A DNA stretch of 63,805 nt from NCBI GenBank assembly GCA_022788225.1, contig JALEVO010000108.1, forward strand, positions 1 to 63,805, written 5' to 3'. Within the stretch, counting starts at the first letter, position 1; each line of letters opens with the position of its first letter. Source of the DNA: Oscillospiraceae bacterium. Its GTDB lineage: Bacteria > Bacillota > Clostridia > Oscillospirales > Ruminococcaceae. The translations under genes and the position numbers were made by a program. A model generated the notes under the pieces. It ran no database searches. It was not told where the DNA came from and saw only the letters and a program-made list of their open reading frames with translations. Positions 17,459 to 26,276 of the stretch are shown piece after piece.

Positions 17459-18532
17459 TTAATAGTTTCTTTCAGCATTGTCTATTGCCTGTTCGATAAG
17501 CTTGTCGATGAGGTAGCTGTAAGTCATGCCCAGATCCTCCATAAGCTTCGGGTACATACTGATAGATGTAAAGCCCGGCATTGTGTTTATTTCGTTGAGA
17601 ATAACTTCACCGTCATCTGTCAGGAAGAAATCAACTCTTGAAAGTCCCTTGCAGCCCATAGCCTTGTATGCTTCTATTGCTGTTTCTCTGATAGCCTTTG
17701 CGCTTTCGTCCGGAATCTCTGCCGGAATACGCAGTTCAACGGAATTGTTTATATATTTGGACTCATAGTCATAAAAATCATTGCTCTTTGCAATCTCGCC
17801 TACGAATGATGCAAAAGGTGAATCATATCCGAAAACAGCGACTTCAAGTTCCTGTCCCTTTATAAATTCTTCTATTACAACCTTGTTGTCGTGGGAGAAT
17901 GCAATTTTAACAGCCTCTTTAAGTGCCTCAAGGTCGTTTGCCTTGTTTATTCCGATTGAAGAACCGGCATTGGCAGGCTTTACAAAAACAGGGAAACCAA
18001 GGTCATCGGCAATTTCCGCACATTTTCTGTCAAGATGGTTTAAATCTCTCAGTCCTAACATTCTCCACTTTGCCGTTCTGATATTGTTGTAGTCGAGGAC
18101 TGAATGTGTGTGGGTTTTGTCCATGCAGGACGCCGAGGCAAGGAGTCCGCAGCCGACATAAGGTATTCTTGAAAGGTCAAGGAGTCCCTGAACTGTTCCG
18201 TCCTCACCGTTTTTGCCGTGGAGAACAGGGAATACAACGTCAACCTTTCTTGTGGTATATTCGCCGTTTTCAAGAATGATGATACCCTTGTGGAGAGGGT
18301 CAGGAGAAATTATTGCAGATGAGCAGTCAGTATCCTTTTCCCATTCGCCGGACGCAATATTGCTCACATCTCCGGGATAGTAAAGCCAGCGTCCTTTTTT
18401 GGTGATTCCGATGCAGATTACCTCATATTTGTCCTTTGGCATATTTTCGATAACGTTAGATGCAGAGATAAGTGAGATATCATGTTCGCTCGAAACGCCG
18501 CCGAACAATACTGCGACTTTGATTTTTGACAT
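17459..18532 (-). CDS. ddl: D-alanine--D-alanine ligase
   Basis: The 357-residue ATP-grasp enzyme has the N-terminal loop GGVSSEHDISLISA, the glycine-rich GSSIGINKA, the loop YESKYINNSVELRIPAEIP and the C-terminal DFFLTDDGEVILNEINTMPG metal-binding segment. It makes the D-Ala-D-Ala dipeptide for peptidoglycan. Activity with D-lactate or D-serine cannot be excluded, but nothing suggests a Van-type cluster nearby. The ATG at 18532 is preferred to the TTG at 18541 because of the AAGGAG nine bases upstream. It is the first gene of ddl-murI-DUF1934-argS. Confidence 0.9.
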   Translation of the reverse strand: MSKIKVAVLFGGVSSEHDISLISASNVIENMPKDKYEVICIGITKKGRWLYYPGDVSNIASGEWEKDTDCSSAIISPDPLHKGIIILENGEYTTRKVDVVFPVLHGKNGEDGTVQGLLDLSRIPYVGCGLLASASCMDKTHTHSVLDYNNIRTAKWRMLGLRDLNHLDRKCAEIADDLGFPVFVKPANAGSSIGINKANDLEALKEAVKIAFSHDNKVVIEEFIKGQELEVAVFGYDSPFASFVGEIAKSNDFYDYESKYINNSVELRIPAEIPDESAKAIRETAIEAYKAMGCKGLSRVDFFLTDDGEVILNEINTMPGFTSISMYPKLMEDLGMTYSYLIDKLIEQAIDNAERNY

Positions 18533-18609
18533 TGTCTCCAACTCCTTAAATAATTATTTCCGTACCGGATTTTCCTGTGAAAGCTCCGGAAACTATTATG
18601 TATCACTAT

Positions 18610-18638
18610 ATTTTAACATATTCTGCGGGAAACTTCAA
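18610..18638 (-). promoter_or_regulatory. Promoter of ddl operon
   Basis: Minus strand TTGAAG (18638-18633), a 17-bp spacer and TAAAAT (18615-18610), about 75 bases before ddl. Confidence 0.65.
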
Positions 18639-18752
18639 GTATTTTTGATAAAATAATAATCAGCAGGGGTGGTGCTGATAAGAAATCCATAGCATTTATA
18701 CTATTATATATCTTAAAATCTAAAAAAATTCCCGGAAAATTATATTTTAACC

Positions 18753-18781
18753 TTGACTTTCAGGAAAATGTGTGGTATAAT
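18753..18781 (+). promoter_or_regulatory. Promoter of rpmG-secE-nusG-rplK-rplA
   Basis: TTGACT at 18753-18758, a 17-bp spacer and TATAAT at 18776-18781 give a near-perfect promoter. The leader up to rpmG is about 95 bases and contains short stem-loops but no leader that I recognise. Confidence 0.85.
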
Positions 18782-18884
18782 AGTGTTACCTCTTTCAGGG
18801 GGTTATTTTTTTGCTCCTCTGAACTGAGGGAGGCAAACTATTTATTTTCCGCAAAACGGAGGAATATCGTCAGGAGGTGCCGAT

Positions 18885-19034
18885 ATGAGAGTAAAGGTGA
18901 CTTTAGCTTGTACAGAATGCAAGCAGCGTAACTATTGTACGAAGAAAAACAAGAAGAATGATCCTGACAGACTTGAAATGAACAAATATTGCAAGTTCTG
19001 TAAGAAGCATACTCTTCACAAGGAAACTAAGTAA
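18885..19034 (+). CDS. rpmG: Ribosomal protein L33
   Basis: The 49-residue protein begins [17 protein letters not shown] and ends [14 protein letters not shown], the L33 signature with two CxxC pairs, so it is the zinc-binding form. CAGGAGG at about 18871-18877 sets the start. It is too short for a simple ORF listing but unambiguous. It precedes secE by 16 bases. Confidence 0.95.
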   Translation: MRVKVTLACTECKQRNYCTKKNKKNDPDRLEMNKYCKFCKKHTLHKETK

Positions 19035-19050
19035 TACGGGAGGTCTTGAC

Positions 19051-19302
19051 ATGGCTAAGGAAGAAACCAAAAAAGAAAAGAAGACCTCGGACAAGTCCAA
19101 AAAGAAGAAACCCAACAGAGTGGCAAAATGGTTCAGAGACTTAAAAAGCGAATTTAAAAAGGTCGTATGGCCAAGCAAGAAGCAGGTGTTCAACAACACA
19201 TTCGTTGTTCTGGTAACACTGGTAATATCAAGCGTATTCGTAGGCGGTCTTGATTTCGGACTGCTCAAGCTCTTTAAGTTCCTGCTGGGTATCGGGGACT
19301 AA
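19051..19302 (+). CDS. secE: Preprotein translocase subunit SecE
   Basis: The 83-residue protein has a Lys-rich N-terminus and the conserved SecE core (FRDLKSEFKKVVWPSKKQV) followed by one membrane helix (TFVVLVTLVISSVFVGGLDFG). It is a membrane component of SecYEG. It lies between rpmG and nusG as in most Firmicutes. Confidence 0.95.
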   Translation: MAKEETKKEKKTSDKSKKKKPNRVAKWFRDLKSEFKKVVWPSKKQVFNNTFVVLVTLVISSVFVGGLDFGLLKLFKFLLGIGD

Positions 19303-19340
19303 AACAAGGACGAACATTTAAACTTTAGGGAGGATTTCAG

Positions 19341-19871
19341 ATGTCAGAAGCAGCAAAATGGTATGTGATTCACACATATTCGGGCTATGAAAACAAGGTT
19401 GCACAGAATATTGAAAAAGTTGTGGAAAACAGAAAGCTTCACGACCTTATCCTTGAAGTGAGAGTTCCGACAGAAAAGGTAACTGAAATTACCGACGGCA
19501 AAACCAAGGAAGTTGAAAGAAAAACTTATCCGGGCTATGTTTTGCTGAAAATGGTTTATACCGATGATTCATGGTATGTCGTAAAGAATACCAGAGGCGT
19601 AACCGGATTCGTAGGTCCTGCCTCGGAACCGACTCCCCTTTCAGAGGAAGAGGTCCGTGCACTGGGAGTTGATTTGGGCAGCAGTACTGTTGAAGTCAAT
19701 TTTGAAGTCGGAGATCAGGTTCAGGTTTCCGGAACAGCTATGGACGGCTTTGTCGGTATAGTACAGAAAATCAATATTGAAGACGGAACAGTTGATGTTT
19801 TGGTATCAATGTTCGGTCGTGAAACTCAGGCTACACTGGCGTTAAACCAGGTTATTAAGCTTGACGACTAA
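19341..19871 (+). CDS. nusG: Transcription termination/antitermination factor NusG
   Basis: The 176-residue protein has the NGN domain (KWYVIHTYSGYENKV, TYPGYVLLKM, VVKNTRGVTGFVG) and the C-terminal KOW domain (FEVGDQVQVSGTAMDGFVG). It binds RNA polymerase and modulates pausing and termination. GGAGG precedes the ATG. Confidence 0.96.
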   Translation: MSEAAKWYVIHTYSGYENKVAQNIEKVVENRKLHDLILEVRVPTEKVTEITDGKTKEVERKTYPGYVLLKMVYTDDSWYVVKNTRGVTGFVGPASEPTPLSEEEVRALGVDLGSSTVEVNFEVGDQVQVSGTAMDGFVGIVQKINIEDGTVDVLVSMFGRETQATLALNQVIKLDD

Positions 19872-19901
19872 GTAAAAAAAGAAAAGCTGCAGATGCTTAA
19901 A

Positions 19902-19943
19902 GTGGGAGAGGCAAAAATTTTGTCATTGCCTCGGTGTTACCAC
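19902..19943 (+). promoter_or_regulatory. L1-binding mRNA leader of rplK (23S L1-stalk mimic)
   Basis: GTGGGAG at 19902-19908 and TTACCAC at 19937-19943 close an asymmetric loop over a 7-bp stem (GAGGCAA 19908-19914 / TTGCCTC 19926-19932). The E. coli 23S L1 site likewise reads GGUGGGAGG...AAUACCACC. The sequence sits just before rplK. Autorepression by L1 is established for rplKA in other bacteria; binding here is inferred. Confidence 0.6.
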
Positions 19944-19964
19944 AATTTTGGAGGTGCGAAAAGC

Positions 19965-20390
19965 ATGGCACAGAAAGTAGTAGGCTATATAAAGCTTCAG
20001 ATTCCGGCAGGTAAAGCAACACCTGCACCACCGGTTGGTCCGGCACTCGGTCAGCACGGTGTTAACATCATGGCGTTCACAAAGGAATTCAATGAAAGAA
20101 CAAAGAATGATATCGGTATGATTATCCCTGTTGTTATTACAGTTTATGCAGACCGTTCATTCTCATTCGTAACAAAGACACCGCCGGCAGCGGTTCTTAT
20201 CAAGAAAGCCTGCGGTATCGAAACTGCATCAGGCGTTCCAAACAAGAACAAGGTTGCAAACATTACAAAGGAACAGGTTCAGAAGATTGCTGAACAGAAG
20301 ATGCCTGACCTGAATGCAGGTTCACTTGAAGCGGCAATGAGCATGATTGCCGGAACAGCTCGTTCAATGGGTATCGTTGTAGTTGATTAA
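19965..20390 (+). CDS. rplK: Ribosomal protein L11
   Basis: The 141-residue protein has the canonical L11 sequence ([36 protein letters not shown], and a C-terminal [10 protein letters not shown]). The ATG at 19965 follows GGAGG. A longer frame from 19893 would include the L1-binding leader and is rejected. L11 forms part of the GTPase-associated centre of the 50S subunit. Confidence 0.97.
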   Translation: MAQKVVGYIKLQIPAGKATPAPPVGPALGQHGVNIMAFTKEFNERTKNDIGMIIPVVITVYADRSFSFVTKTPPAAVLIKKACGIETASGVPNKNKVANITKEQVQKIAEQKMPDLNAGSLEAAMSMIAGTARSMGIVVVD

Positions 20391-20434
20391 TGCCTGACGG
20401 ATACGAAAGAATTTAAGCTTTTGTTTTCCGAAAT

Positions 20435-20494
20435 GGTGGGAGGAAATTTCCGCTAACCGGATTTTGGGCGATTTAAGCAATCCGGTATTACCAC
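20435..20494 (+). promoter_or_regulatory. Second L1-stalk mimic, leader of rplA
   Basis: GGTGGGAGG at 20435-20443 and TATTACCAC at 20486-20494 repeat the 23S L1-site sequence more closely than the rplK copy does. An internal 8-bp stem (ACCGGATT 20456-20463 / AATCCGGT 20479-20486) supports the fold. It lies directly before rplA, so each gene of the pair appears to have its own L1 site. Confidence 0.65.
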
Positions 20495-20513
20495 TTTATA
20501 TGGAGGATTTATA

Positions 20514-21209
20514 ATGAAACACGGCAAGAAATATATGGAAAGCTGCAAGGCTGTTGACAGCTCAAAGCAGTATGATTCTGCTGAGGCTCTTGATTTAGTT
20601 TGCAAGAATGCCAAGGCTAAGTTTGATGAAACAGTTGAAGCGCATATCCGTCTGGGCGTTGACTCAAGACACGCTGACCAGCAGGTAAGAGGCGCTGTTG
20701 TTCTTCCTAACGGTACAGGTAAGAACGTTAGAGTATGCGTTTTCTGCAAGGAAGACAAGTATGACGCAGCTAAAGAGGCTGGCGCTGAATTTGTAGGCGG
20801 CATGGATCTCGTTGACAAGATCATGAAGGAAAACTGGATGGACTTTGACGTTGTAATCGCATCCCCTGACATGATGGGTCTGGTTGGACGTCTTGGTAAG
20901 GTTTTAGGTCCGAGAGGCTTAATGCCAAACCCAAAGGCTGGTACAGTTACTCCTGATGTTGCAAAGGCTGTAACAGAGGCTAAGGCTGGTAAGATTGAAT
21001 ACCGTCTTGACAAGACAAATATTATCCACTGCCCAATCGGCAAGGCATCATTCGGTGCTGCTAAGCTTGACGAAAACTTCACAACTCTTATGGAAGCAGT
21101 AGTTAAGGCTAAGCCGGCAGCTGCAAAGGGTACTTACATCAAGTCCTGCACAGTAACATCTACTATGGGTGTTGGTGTTCCGGTTTCAACAGTTAAGTAC
21201 GGCGCATAA
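20514..21209 (+). CDS. rplA: Ribosomal protein L1
   Basis: The 231-residue protein is complete, with [18 protein letters not shown], the second-domain loop [31 protein letters not shown] (split here only in description) and [20 protein letters not shown]1 binds the 23S stalk and, in known cases, its own mRNA. Ribosomal genes rplJ and rplL do not follow. The operon ends here with a hairpin and tRNA-Arg, unlike the usual rplKAJL order. Confidence 0.97.
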   Translation: MKHGKKYMESCKAVDSSKQYDSAEALDLVCKNAKAKFDETVEAHIRLGVDSRHADQQVRGAVVLPNGTGKNVRVCVFCKEDKYDAAKEAGAEFVGGMDLVDKIMKENWMDFDVVIASPDMMGLVGRLGKVLGPRGLMPNPKAGTVTPDVAKAVTEAKAGKIEYRLDKTNIIHCPIGKASFGAAKLDENFTTLMEAVVKAKPAAAKGTYIKSCTVTSTMGVGVPVSTVKYGA

Positions 21210-21222
21210 TTTACTAAGATAT

Positions 21223-21254
21223 ATTAAAGCGGACAGTTTAATGTCCGCTTTAAT
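21223..21254 (+). terminator. Hairpin after rplA, probable terminator
   Basis: A 13-bp perfect stem (ATTAAAGCGGACA / TGTCCGCTTTAAT). The U-tract after it is poor, so it may be a processing or stability hairpin before the tRNA. Confidence 0.6.
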
Positions 21255-21260
21255 AAAAAT

Positions 21261-21337
21261 GTCCATATAGCTCAGCTGGATAGAGCGACCGCCTCCTAAG
21301 CGGTAGGCCGGAGGTTCGAATCCTCTTATGGACGCCA
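21261..21337 (+). tRNA. tRNA-Arg (anticodon CCT)
   Basis: A complete cloverleaf: acceptor GTCCATA/TATGGAC, D-arm, anticodon stem ACCGC/GCGGT around loop CTCCTAA (anticodon CCT, codon AGG), T-arm GGAGG-TTCGAAT-CCTCT, and an encoded CCA. A small hairpin (GCCGGG/CCCGGC, 21338-21353) follows at once. Confidence 0.95.
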
Positions 21338-21359
21338 GCCGGGTGACCCCGGCAGGACA

Positions 21360-21392
21360 AATCGGATTTCATTTTATGGAATCCGATTTTTT
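21360..21392 (+). terminator. Intrinsic terminator after tRNA-Arg
   Basis: AATCGGATT (21360-21368) pairs with AATCCGATT (21380-21388), followed by TTTTTTG. Confidence 0.8.
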
Positions 21393-21415
21393 GTTTTCGG
21401 CTGGAAAGCTTACTC

Positions 21416-21556
21416 TGTAGGGGACGGCGCCCTCGACGTCCCGGTCTGTGACCAGACATGACAATTCGTTGTTCATTTTATAGTATATGTTTCTTTGAGG
21501 CACGACCGGCAGCCATACATAAAATCAAAGGGACGTCGAGGGCGCCGTCCCCTACA
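21416..21556. repeat. Dispersed inverted-repeat element, copy 2 (141 bp)
   Basis: It has the same TGTAGGGG...CCCCTACA ends and GGCGCCCTCGACGTCCC arms as copy 1, with a longer centre that includes GGTCTGTGACCAGAC and CACGACCGGCAG. Copy 3 has this centre in reverse complement, showing that the element inserts in either orientation. Confidence 0.85.
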
Positions 21557-21607
21557 AAAAATGTATTTTGCAAAAATTGATTTCTGTATGAAAATCCCTT
21601 ATTTTTA

Positions 21608-21636
21608 TTGACTTTTCATTGCAATCATGCTAAAAT
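21608..21636 (+). promoter_or_regulatory. Promoter for DtxR-like regulator and sensor genes
   Basis: TTGACT (21608-21613), 17-bp spacer, TAAAAT (21631-21636), about 30 bases before the start codon. Confidence 0.7.
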
Positions 21637-21667
21637 TTACTTATATAATAATTATCAGGGAGGCATT

Positions 21668-22036
21668 ATGAATCAGACTGAATCAAGAGAAGATTATCTG
21701 GAAACAATATTACTGCTTATGAAAAGAAACGGAAATGTACGTTCTATAGACATAGCCAATGAACTTAATTATTCCAAGGCAAGTATAAGCAGAGCAGTGG
21801 GAATACTTAAATCAAATAAATATATAAATGTAGATGCAAACGGACAAATTACCTTTACGGGAATGGGTCTCCAGCGAGCTGAAGCAGTTTATGAAAGGCA
21901 TACAAATATTAAAAAATTTCTTATAAAGGCACTTGATGTGTGTCCGGACACAGCAGAAGCAGATGCCTGTAAAATAGAGCATATATTAAGTGAAGAAACA
22001 TATGATAAGATAAAGAGTTATGTTGAAAGGCAATGA
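21668..22036 (+). CDS. DtxR/MntR-type winged-helix regulator
   Basis: The 122-residue protein begins with a winged helix typical of the DtxR/MntR family (SREDYLETILLLMKRNGNVR, SIDIANELNYSKASISRAV) followed by a helical dimerisation segment with ADACKIEHILSEETYDKI. Candidate metal-binding residues are Glu and His in this segment. It could be a metal-dependent repressor, but the full MntR ligand set is not clear. It starts at the ATG at 21668 after GGGAGGC. A membrane sensor gene follows 15 bases later, an unusual partner for a DtxR protein. Confidence 0.75.
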   Translation: MNQTESREDYLETILLLMKRNGNVRSIDIANELNYSKASISRAVGILKSNKYINVDANGQITFTGMGLQRAEAVYERHTNIKKFLIKALDVCPDTAEADACKIEHILSEETYDKIKSYVERQ

Positions 22037-22051
22037 AACAGCGGTGAATAA

Positions 22052-22963
22052 ATGAAAAAAAGTCACTATAGGGTAATTATTATTCCTGCATTAATTTGTA
22101 TGATTATAGTATCAGTTCTGGCTTTTTATTCAGCCGGAGTTGTGGGACGTTCTGAAGCACGAAAGCTTATAGACCAACGCCTTGAACTTGTCTGCGAAAA
22201 CATTGACGAAAAAACTGCGTCATCAAAAAAACTGACCGAGGAAATATACAATAACTATCGCTCCAAGGCAAGGGTTGTTTCCATGATGCTTTCAAAGAAT
22301 AATAATATATTTAACGATGAAACATCATTTGAGGAACTTCGTGTTGCAATAGGTGCTGATGTTATCAATGTTTCTGATGAAAACGGGATAATAAGATACA
22401 GTACTGATATGTCAGTTGAGGAAACCTGCGTTCTTGAAGAATTTATGAGAGGTATCGGAAATAAGGTTTTTTCAGAGGCAGTGCTGTCAGAATACGGCGG
22501 GAATAAGGTTGTAATAACTGGTTCTTCAAGGCTTGATGAAGCGGGAATTATTCAGATTCGTTTTTCACTGGAAAACTATCAGCAGCAGCTTGAACGTTCT
22601 GAACTTTCAACAGCCGTAACCCAGATGCCGATAATGAAACACGGTCATCTCGCTGTTATTGACACTGAAACAAACACTTATATAAGTCATACTGACAGCT
22701 ATCTTAACGGTTCGGCAGTACAGTTTTCACCGGAGGATTTTTCAGAGGACAGCGGCTGGTTTTCATCGGAATATGACGGAAAAAGGGTACTTGTAAAATA
22801 TAAAAAGCACGATGATGTGATAGTTGCCGGAATACTCCCCTATTCGGAAATATACCAGAGACGCAATTCTATACTGAAATGGCTTTTGTTTTCAATGTCC
22901 GTGTTGACAGTTATAACTGTTCTTTCAATGAGAAACTATGAAATCAGAAAAATGTCAGAATGA
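22052..22963 (+). CDS. Membrane-anchored Cache-type sensor without output domain
   Basis: The 303-residue protein has an N-terminal membrane helix (VIIIPALICMIIVSVLAFYSAG), an extracytoplasmic region of about 230 residues that reads as a (d)Cache/PAS-like domain (INVSDENGIIRYSTDMSVEET, HGHLAVIDTETNTYISHTDSYL) and a second helix (ILKWLLFSMSVLTVITVLSM). Only nine residues follow it, so there is no HAMP, kinase, cyclase or methyl-accepting domain. The stop codon is followed directly by a terminator. It may work through a partner or be a degenerated receptor. Confidence 0.7.
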   Translation: MKKSHYRVIIIPALICMIIVSVLAFYSAGVVGRSEARKLIDQRLELVCENIDEKTASSKKLTEEIYNNYRSKARVVSMMLSKNNNIFNDETSFEELRVAIGADVINVSDENGIIRYSTDMSVEETCVLEEFMRGIGNKVFSEAVLSEYGGNKVVITGSSRLDEAGIIQIRFSLENYQQQLERSELSTAVTQMPIMKHGHLAVIDTETNTYISHTDSYLNGSAVQFSPEDFSEDSGWFSSEYDGKRVLVKYKKHDDVIVAGILPYSEIYQRRNSILKWLLFSMSVLTVITVLSMRNYEIRKMSE

Positions 22964-22995
22964 CCTCCTTTTGTAATAAAAAGGAGGTCATTTTG
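22961..22995. terminator. Bidirectional terminator
   Basis: TGACCTCCTTT pairs with AAAGGAGGTCA (22980-22990), followed by TTTTGT. The stop codon of the sensor gene lies in the stem. Confidence 0.85.
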
Positions 22996-23031
22996 TAAAA
23001 AAAGAAGTTTTCTGATTCAGAAGAAATTATG

Positions 23032-24087
23032 TTAATAAATCTCCCCGATATCTGAAAGTGCAATATGATATTTTGAGAACTTGTCCTCATGGTAGGAGCG
23101 TACTGATGAACTGAATTTTGTGGTTTCTCCTAAATCATTGCAGAACGGAAATTTGAGAGAATAAACCTTTCCCCCTGTTTCAGAAGCGTCAGCGATAAAA
23201 ACAGTACCGCCGAATCTGCGGCAGAAGCGGCAGACAACGAACAAATCAGAGTCGGCAGTTTCATTTTCATAAAGCCTTTCAAATTGGCTGAATACTCTTT
23301 TTCCTGTTTTTTCACCCTCTGCCTTTGCAGAAGCGGTTAAGGAAACGTTCTCCCCTACCCTTTCAGCGTCAAGCATTATTACACTGCAGCCGGGATTGTG
23401 CCTGCCTGTAAGGACAATCAGAGAAAGCAGGCAGGCTGTAAGTCTTTCAGGGTCTGCCTTTATGTAAAGTTCCGGAGCGGCTTTTAGAACAATGTCTGTC
23501 TGCCCTTTGAGTATTCTGCGGCATATTTCAGCAAATTCCTCAAGAGCGTCTGTGAAATTTATTTTTACTGCCTCTGACGTATCCTCGGTGTATCTTATAA
23601 GTTCAGTTGTGTTGAGAACGGATTTAAGCAGCTTATAGCAGTTGCCGGCTGTTATATCAAGCAGTTTTTCCTTGTCATGCATACCAGCCTCATCAAGGGC
23701 TTTCTGGAGCATATTTGAGGCAAAAGATATACCCGTTACCGCCTGCCGTACCTGTGCCGCCTGATTGATAAAAAACTCCTTTACCGCACCTGATTTTATA
23801 CTTTCATACATCACATCGTCACCGCTCATCTGAAGAACATAAAGCCGGTGTTCTTTATAATTGATTATCCGCCCTGAAAATTCAAGTCCGTTATAAGTGA
23901 AAAAATATTCACCGCTTTCAAGAATCCTGTTTTCTTTTCCCAGAAGTTCCTTGAATGTAACGCCGCTGAAAAAATTCAGAAGGTCGGTTTTGTTCTGCCA
24001 TAGAATCTCAAATTCATAATTCATTATAAAGACATTTTCTGAAGAATTGGAAAAAATATTTTTTAAAATATCAAGTTCGTTCTGCAT
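23032..24087 (-). CDS. Histidine-kinase-like protein lacking catalytic motifs
   Basis: The 351-residue cytosolic protein has a PAS-like N-terminus (about residues 1-95), a helical segment that aligns with DHp (FINQAAQVRQAVTGISFASNML) and an ATPase-like region (about 190-320). At the place where kinases have His-Glu-x-Arg, this one has Ala-Gln-Val-Arg, so the phospho-acceptor His is missing. The N-box Asn and the DxGxG motif are also not seen (LLSLIVLTGRHN; ASAKAEGEKTG). It is probably a pseudokinase with a scaffolding or regulatory role. It has no response regulator neighbour. GGAGG precedes the ATG. Confidence 0.7.
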   Translation of the reverse strand: MQNELDILKNIFSNSSENVFIMNYEFEILWQNKTDLLNFFSGVTFKELLGKENRILESGEYFFTYNGLEFSGRIINYKEHRLYVLQMSGDDVMYESIKSGAVKEFFINQAAQVRQAVTGISFASNMLQKALDEAGMHDKEKLLDITAGNCYKLLKSVLNTTELIRYTEDTSEAVKINFTDALEEFAEICRRILKGQTDIVLKAAPELYIKADPERLTACLLSLIVLTGRHNPGCSVIMLDAERVGENVSLTASAKAEGEKTGKRVFSQFERLYENETADSDLFVVCRFCRRFGGTVFIADASETGGKVYSLKFPFCNDLGETTKFSSSVRSYHEDKFSKYHIALSDIGEIY

Positions 24088-24279
24088 ACTTCCCTCCGTT
24101 CTCTGATATGAGATTACCTTTTCTTATATTATACTACAAAAATATGAATAAATTAAGAACAAAACAATTACAATTCAAAAAAATTGTAGAAAATTAACAA
24201 TAAATTTGTCGCTTTTTCACGAAATTTAGATGTAACAACATTTTCATTAATAAAAAAGGTTATTTTTTTGTCAAAGTAC

Positions 24280-24308
24280 TTGAAATAAATTTAAAATTAG
24301 TGTACAAT
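24280..24308 (+). promoter_or_regulatory. Promoter of gap
   Basis: TTGAAA (24280-24285), 17-bp spacer and TACAAT (24303-24308), about 35 bases before the start. Confidence 0.75.
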
Positions 24309-24340
24309 AATAATATAAATAATTAGGAGGTAATTTTCCA

Positions 24341-25378
24341 ATGTCAGTAAAAGTTGCTATTAATGGTTTCGGTCGTATCGGCCGTCTTGCATTCAGACAG
24401 ATGTTCGGTGCAGAAGGTTATGAGGTAGTTGCAATCAACGATCTTACAAAGCCTTCAATGCTCGCTCAGCTTCTCAAGTATGATACAGCTCAGGGCGGTT
24501 ACTGCGGAAGAATCGGTGAAGATCTTCACACAGTTACAGCTGATGATGAGGCTGGTACTATCACAGTTGACGGTAAGACACTGAAAATCTACGCTAAGGC
24601 TAACGCTGCTGAGCTCCCATGGGGCGAAATCGGTGTTGACGTAGTTCTTGAGTGTACAGGTTTCTACTGCTCAAAGGACAAGTCACAGGCTCACATTGAC
24701 GCAGGTGCTAAGAAGGTTGTTATTTCTGCTCCGGCAGGCAAGGACCTCAAGACAATCGTTTACAGCGTAAACGAAAAGACTCTTACAGCTGATGACAAGA
24801 TCATCTCAGCTGCTTCATGCACAACAAACTGCCTCGCTCCTATGGCTGACACACTTAACAAGTATGCAGAAATCCAGAGCGGTATCATGAGCACAATCCA
24901 CGCTTACACAGGCGACCAGATGATCCTCGACGGACCACACAGAAAGGGTGACCTGAGAAGAGCAAGAGCTGGTGCTGCTAACATCGTTCCTAACTCAACA
25001 GGTGCTGCTAAGGCTATCGGCCTTGTTATTCCAGAACTCAACGGCAAGCTCATCGGTTCTGCACAGAGAGTTCCAGTTCCAACAGGTTCTACAACAATCC
25101 TGACAGCTGTTGTTAAGGGCAAGGACGTAACAGTTGACGGCATCAACGCTGCTATGAAGGCTGCTGCTTCTGAGTCATTCGGCTACAACGAAGACGCTAT
25201 CGTTTCTTCTGACGTTATCGGCATGAAGTACGGCTCACTCTTCGATGCTACTCAGACAATGGTTTCCAAGATCGCTGACGATCTGTATGAAGTTCAGGTT
25301 GTTTCATGGTATGACAACGAAAACTCATACACAAGCCAGATGGTTAGAACAATCAAGTACTTCGCTGAACTGGGCTAA
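24341..25378 (+). CDS. gap: Glyceraldehyde-3-phosphate dehydrogenase, type I
   Basis: The 345-residue enzyme has the NAD site ([18 protein letters not shown]), the catalytic Cys in [13 protein letters not shown], the catalytic His in [10 protein letters not shown] and the end [20 protein letters not shown]. It catalyses glyceraldehyde 3-phosphate to 1,3-bisphosphoglycerate in glycolysis. Codon use is strongly biased to a few codons, which fits very high expression. GGAGGT precedes the ATG and a strong terminator follows the stop. Confidence 0.97.
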   Translation: MSVKVAINGFGRIGRLAFRQMFGAEGYEVVAINDLTKPSMLAQLLKYDTAQGGYCGRIGEDLHTVTADDEAGTITVDGKTLKIYAKANAAELPWGEIGVDVVLECTGFYCSKDKSQAHIDAGAKKVVISAPAGKDLKTIVYSVNEKTLTADDKIISAASCTTNCLAPMADTLNKYAEIQSGIMSTIHAYTGDQMILDGPHRKGDLRRARAGAANIVPNSTGAAKAIGLVIPELNGKLIGSAQRVPVPTGSTTILTAVVKGKDVTVDGINAAMKAAASESFGYNEDAIVSSDVIGMKYGSLFDATQTMVSKIADDLYEVQVVSWYDNENSYTSQMVRTIKYFAELG

Positions 25379-25402
25379 TCAACCAATAGCTTAATAAATA
25401 AG

Positions 25403-25430
25403 GCGGCTCTGAAAATGAGCCGCTTTTGTT
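25403..25430 (+). terminator. Intrinsic terminator of gap
   Basis: GCGGCTC / GAGCCGC stem with a seven-base loop and TTTTGTT tail. Confidence 0.85.
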
Positions 25431-25445
25431 ATACCGGGAGAAAAC

Positions 25446-26251
25446 ATGAAATATAAAACACTGCTTATAATCAATGTTCTTTGCCTGCTTTTCAGCGCAT
25501 GGATAATTATATATGAAATGGCATTTGCTGATGAAATCAACAAAAAACTGCTTGCAAAAGCCGCTGTCATTTTTGTGACCTTTTCACTGGCACTTTTAAA
25601 AATAAGACCGAAACGTTCGGTTTTTGACAAAAAACTTTATGCGGACAGATATAAGGAAATAATAGGTGACGCTTTTCAGAACGACCGCAAAAGCCTTGAC
25701 CAGCTGATAAGCGCAATAGTAGATTACAACTATGACAAATACGACAAGGCGATAAAAAGGCTTGATAAGCTTGCTGAAACCTCCTGTACTGCCCCCTGTG
25801 ACTACTCGGCAGTCCTGACCATTAAGGGCTTTGCCTTGAGTCACAGCAGCTGAACAATGCCGCAATAGAAACCTATGAGGAGCTTCTGAGATATGATAAT
25901 TCCAATTCCAACATATGGTCTAATCTGGGACATCTGTATAGTCAGAAAGGTGAATCAGTAAAATGTGAAAACGCTTATCTCAATGCTATACACTATAATC
26001 CGGAAAATTTACTTGCACTCAACAATCTTGCCGCACTGTATTTCAGCCATGGGGACGCCGAAAGGACGCTTGAATACGCTCTCCGTACACTTGAACTGAA
26101 ACCGGATATGTATCAGGCAATGAGTGCGGCGTCGCTGGCTTATAAAATGATGGGCGACTATGAAAACTCCGAAAATTATTTCAGGCTTTATTGTATGAAC
26201 GGCGGGGATTCTGATGCGCTGAAAAAAGCACTTGAAAATGTCGGAGTGTAA
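25446..26251 (+). pseudogene. Membrane-anchored TPR protein, frameshifted
   Basis: The frame from ATG 25446 gives two hydrophobic segments (LLIINVLCLLFSAWIIIYEMAFA and LLAKAAVIFVTFSLALLKI) and the start of a helical repeat region, then stops at 25853. The same protein clearly continues in the -1 frame from about 25826 (KGLCLESQQLNNAAIETYEE) through TPR repeats (NIWSNLGHLYSQKG, LLALNNLAALYFSHGD, MYQAMSAASLAYKMMGDY) to a stop at 26249-26251. One extra G in the GGG run at 25826-25828 would restore one frame of 268 codons. The cause is a base deletion, a sequencing error or, less likely, programmed shifting. Confidence 0.75.
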
Positions 26252-26276
26252 GGCAGAATTAATACATAAATACACA

